Assembly (NCBI GenBank): GCA_947384645.1
Contig: CANDHX010000093.1
Span: forward strand, 1-5,603
Direction of reading: 5' to 3'
DNA length: 5,603 nucleotides
Origin: an uncultured Mycoplasmatota bacterium
GTDB lineage: Bacteria; Bacillota_I; Bacilli_A; RF39; UBA660
The notes below the pieces were generated by a model, which saw only the letters and a list, made by a program, of their open reading frames with translations, did no database searches and was not told the DNA's origin. Each line of letters opens with the position of its first letter. Position 1 is the first letter of the stretch. A program made the position numbers and the translations under genes. Shown one piece after another: positions 5,094-5,603 of the stretch.

Positions 5094-5603
5094 ATGGAAA
5101 AAATAGCATTTGCAAGTAAAACGAATAAAGAAGCACTTCTAGTATTAGCAAAAGAACTTAAAGAAAAGTTCAGTATCGATGCAAGAGTACTAGACGAAGT
5201 AAAATTTTGTCTTATTGTCGATAGCTCGTCTTTTAAAGAGGCGATTAAAAATGGTATCGAAATCGCTTTAGAAAAAAATTTTAAAGATTTATCGTGGTTC
5301 GATGTAAATGGAAACCCTGTACCAGTTGGATACATACCTCTAATATATGGTATGGTTCCTCTAACACAAAAGAAATCGCCTAAAGATAATACTTATAATT
5401 CACAAAAAGACGATTTTAGAGATAGCCTAAATAAATACATAAAAGAGTTAAAATGGTTTTGTGGAATAAAAGACACCATTATAAAATACATAAACCCTAG
5501 CGTAATTTTAATTTTAGCTGCATCTCCTTATGAAGAGCAAAGTCTCATGTCTAAAAGATGCGAAGGATTTAACAAAGTTTGTGAATGTGAAAATCCTTTT
5601 GCG
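5094..5603 (+). CDS. Unrecognised protein, 3' end beyond the window
   Basis: This frame is open for 170 codons from ATG to the right edge, with no stop. AAGGAG seven bases upstream and a strong promoter mark the start. I do not recognise the family. The first 65 residues look like a small alpha/beta unit: strand (KIAFAS), helix (KEALLVLAKELKEKF), strand (KFCLIVD), helix (FKEAIKNGIEIALEK). Residues 75-90 are rich in proline and hydrophobics (PVPVGYIPLIYGMVPL) and might be a buried hairpin or a loop against a membrane. A charged linker (91-118) follows, then a hydrophobic strand (VILILAAS, 137-144) and a cysteine cluster C156, C163 and C165, the last two as CEC. Cysteines could bind metal, or be incidental. 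The protein is soluble in appearance and likely considerably longer. It could be an enzyme or part of an accessory system; no function is assigned. Confidence 0.8.
   Translation, partial: MEKIAFASKTNKEALLVLAKELKEKFSIDARVLDEVKFCLIVDSSSFKEAIKNGIEIALEKNFKDLSWFDVNGNPVPVGYIPLIYGMVPLTQKKSPKDNTYNSQKDDFRDSLNKYIKELKWFCGIKDTIIKYINPSVILILAASPYEEQSLMSKRCEGFNKVCECENPFA

Noticed and set aside
5078..5335. Minus-strand open frame of 85 codons
   Set aside because: It is opposite the well-supported gene starting at 5094, covers that gene's promoter-proximal leader, and has no ribosome site or recognisable domain.

Overview
The window is AT-rich (hand counts of sample 60-base lines give about 25-35% GC) and tightly packed. 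It has AAGGAG-type ribosome sites, sigma-A-like promoters, and TGA used as a stop. This suggests a low-GC Bacillota genome (Clostridia, Erysipelotrichia or a Mollicutes-adjacent Bacilli group). No rRNA, tRNA, CRISPR array, transposase or phage structural gene is visible.

Layout. (1) 1-629: the 3' three quarters of a TatD-family metal-dependent DNase gene, cut by the left edge. (2) 630-762: an intergenic stretch with a weak hairpin and a TATAAT -10 element. (3) 763-1590 (+): a divergent histidine-phosphatase-like protein. (4) 1523-2089 (-): a P-loop, nucleotide-kinase-like protein that converges on gene 3 and overlaps its coding 3' end by 68 bp. It is clearly more GC-rich than its neighbours. 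(5) 2090-2145: a 56-bp divergent promoter region in which -10 elements on the two strands overlap. (6) 2146-3165 (+): a radical SAM enzyme that resembles the RaSEA (archaeosine-type) branch. (7) 3235-5036 (+): a compact gene run of VanZ-like membrane protein, GyrI-like small-molecule-binding protein, double CxxC/CxC zinc-ribbon protein and small membrane protein. The first two are separated only by one TGA codon, in frame. The last two overlap by ATGA. (8) From 5094: an unrecognised protein, open to the right edge, with its own near-consensus promoter (TTGACT-17-TATAAT).

How the genes may work together. This looks like an accessory region of small modules rather than one pathway. Genes 3 and 4 form a possible phosphatase/kinase-like pair. 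The GyrI and VanZ genes are typical of stress or drug-tolerance neighbourhoods. The zinc-ribbon/membrane pair looks like a translationally coupled unit of unknown role. The radical SAM enzyme is the most surprising content, because its closest-looking family acts on 7-deazaguanine in archaeal tRNA and no partner gene is present here. All family calls rest on motifs read by eye.
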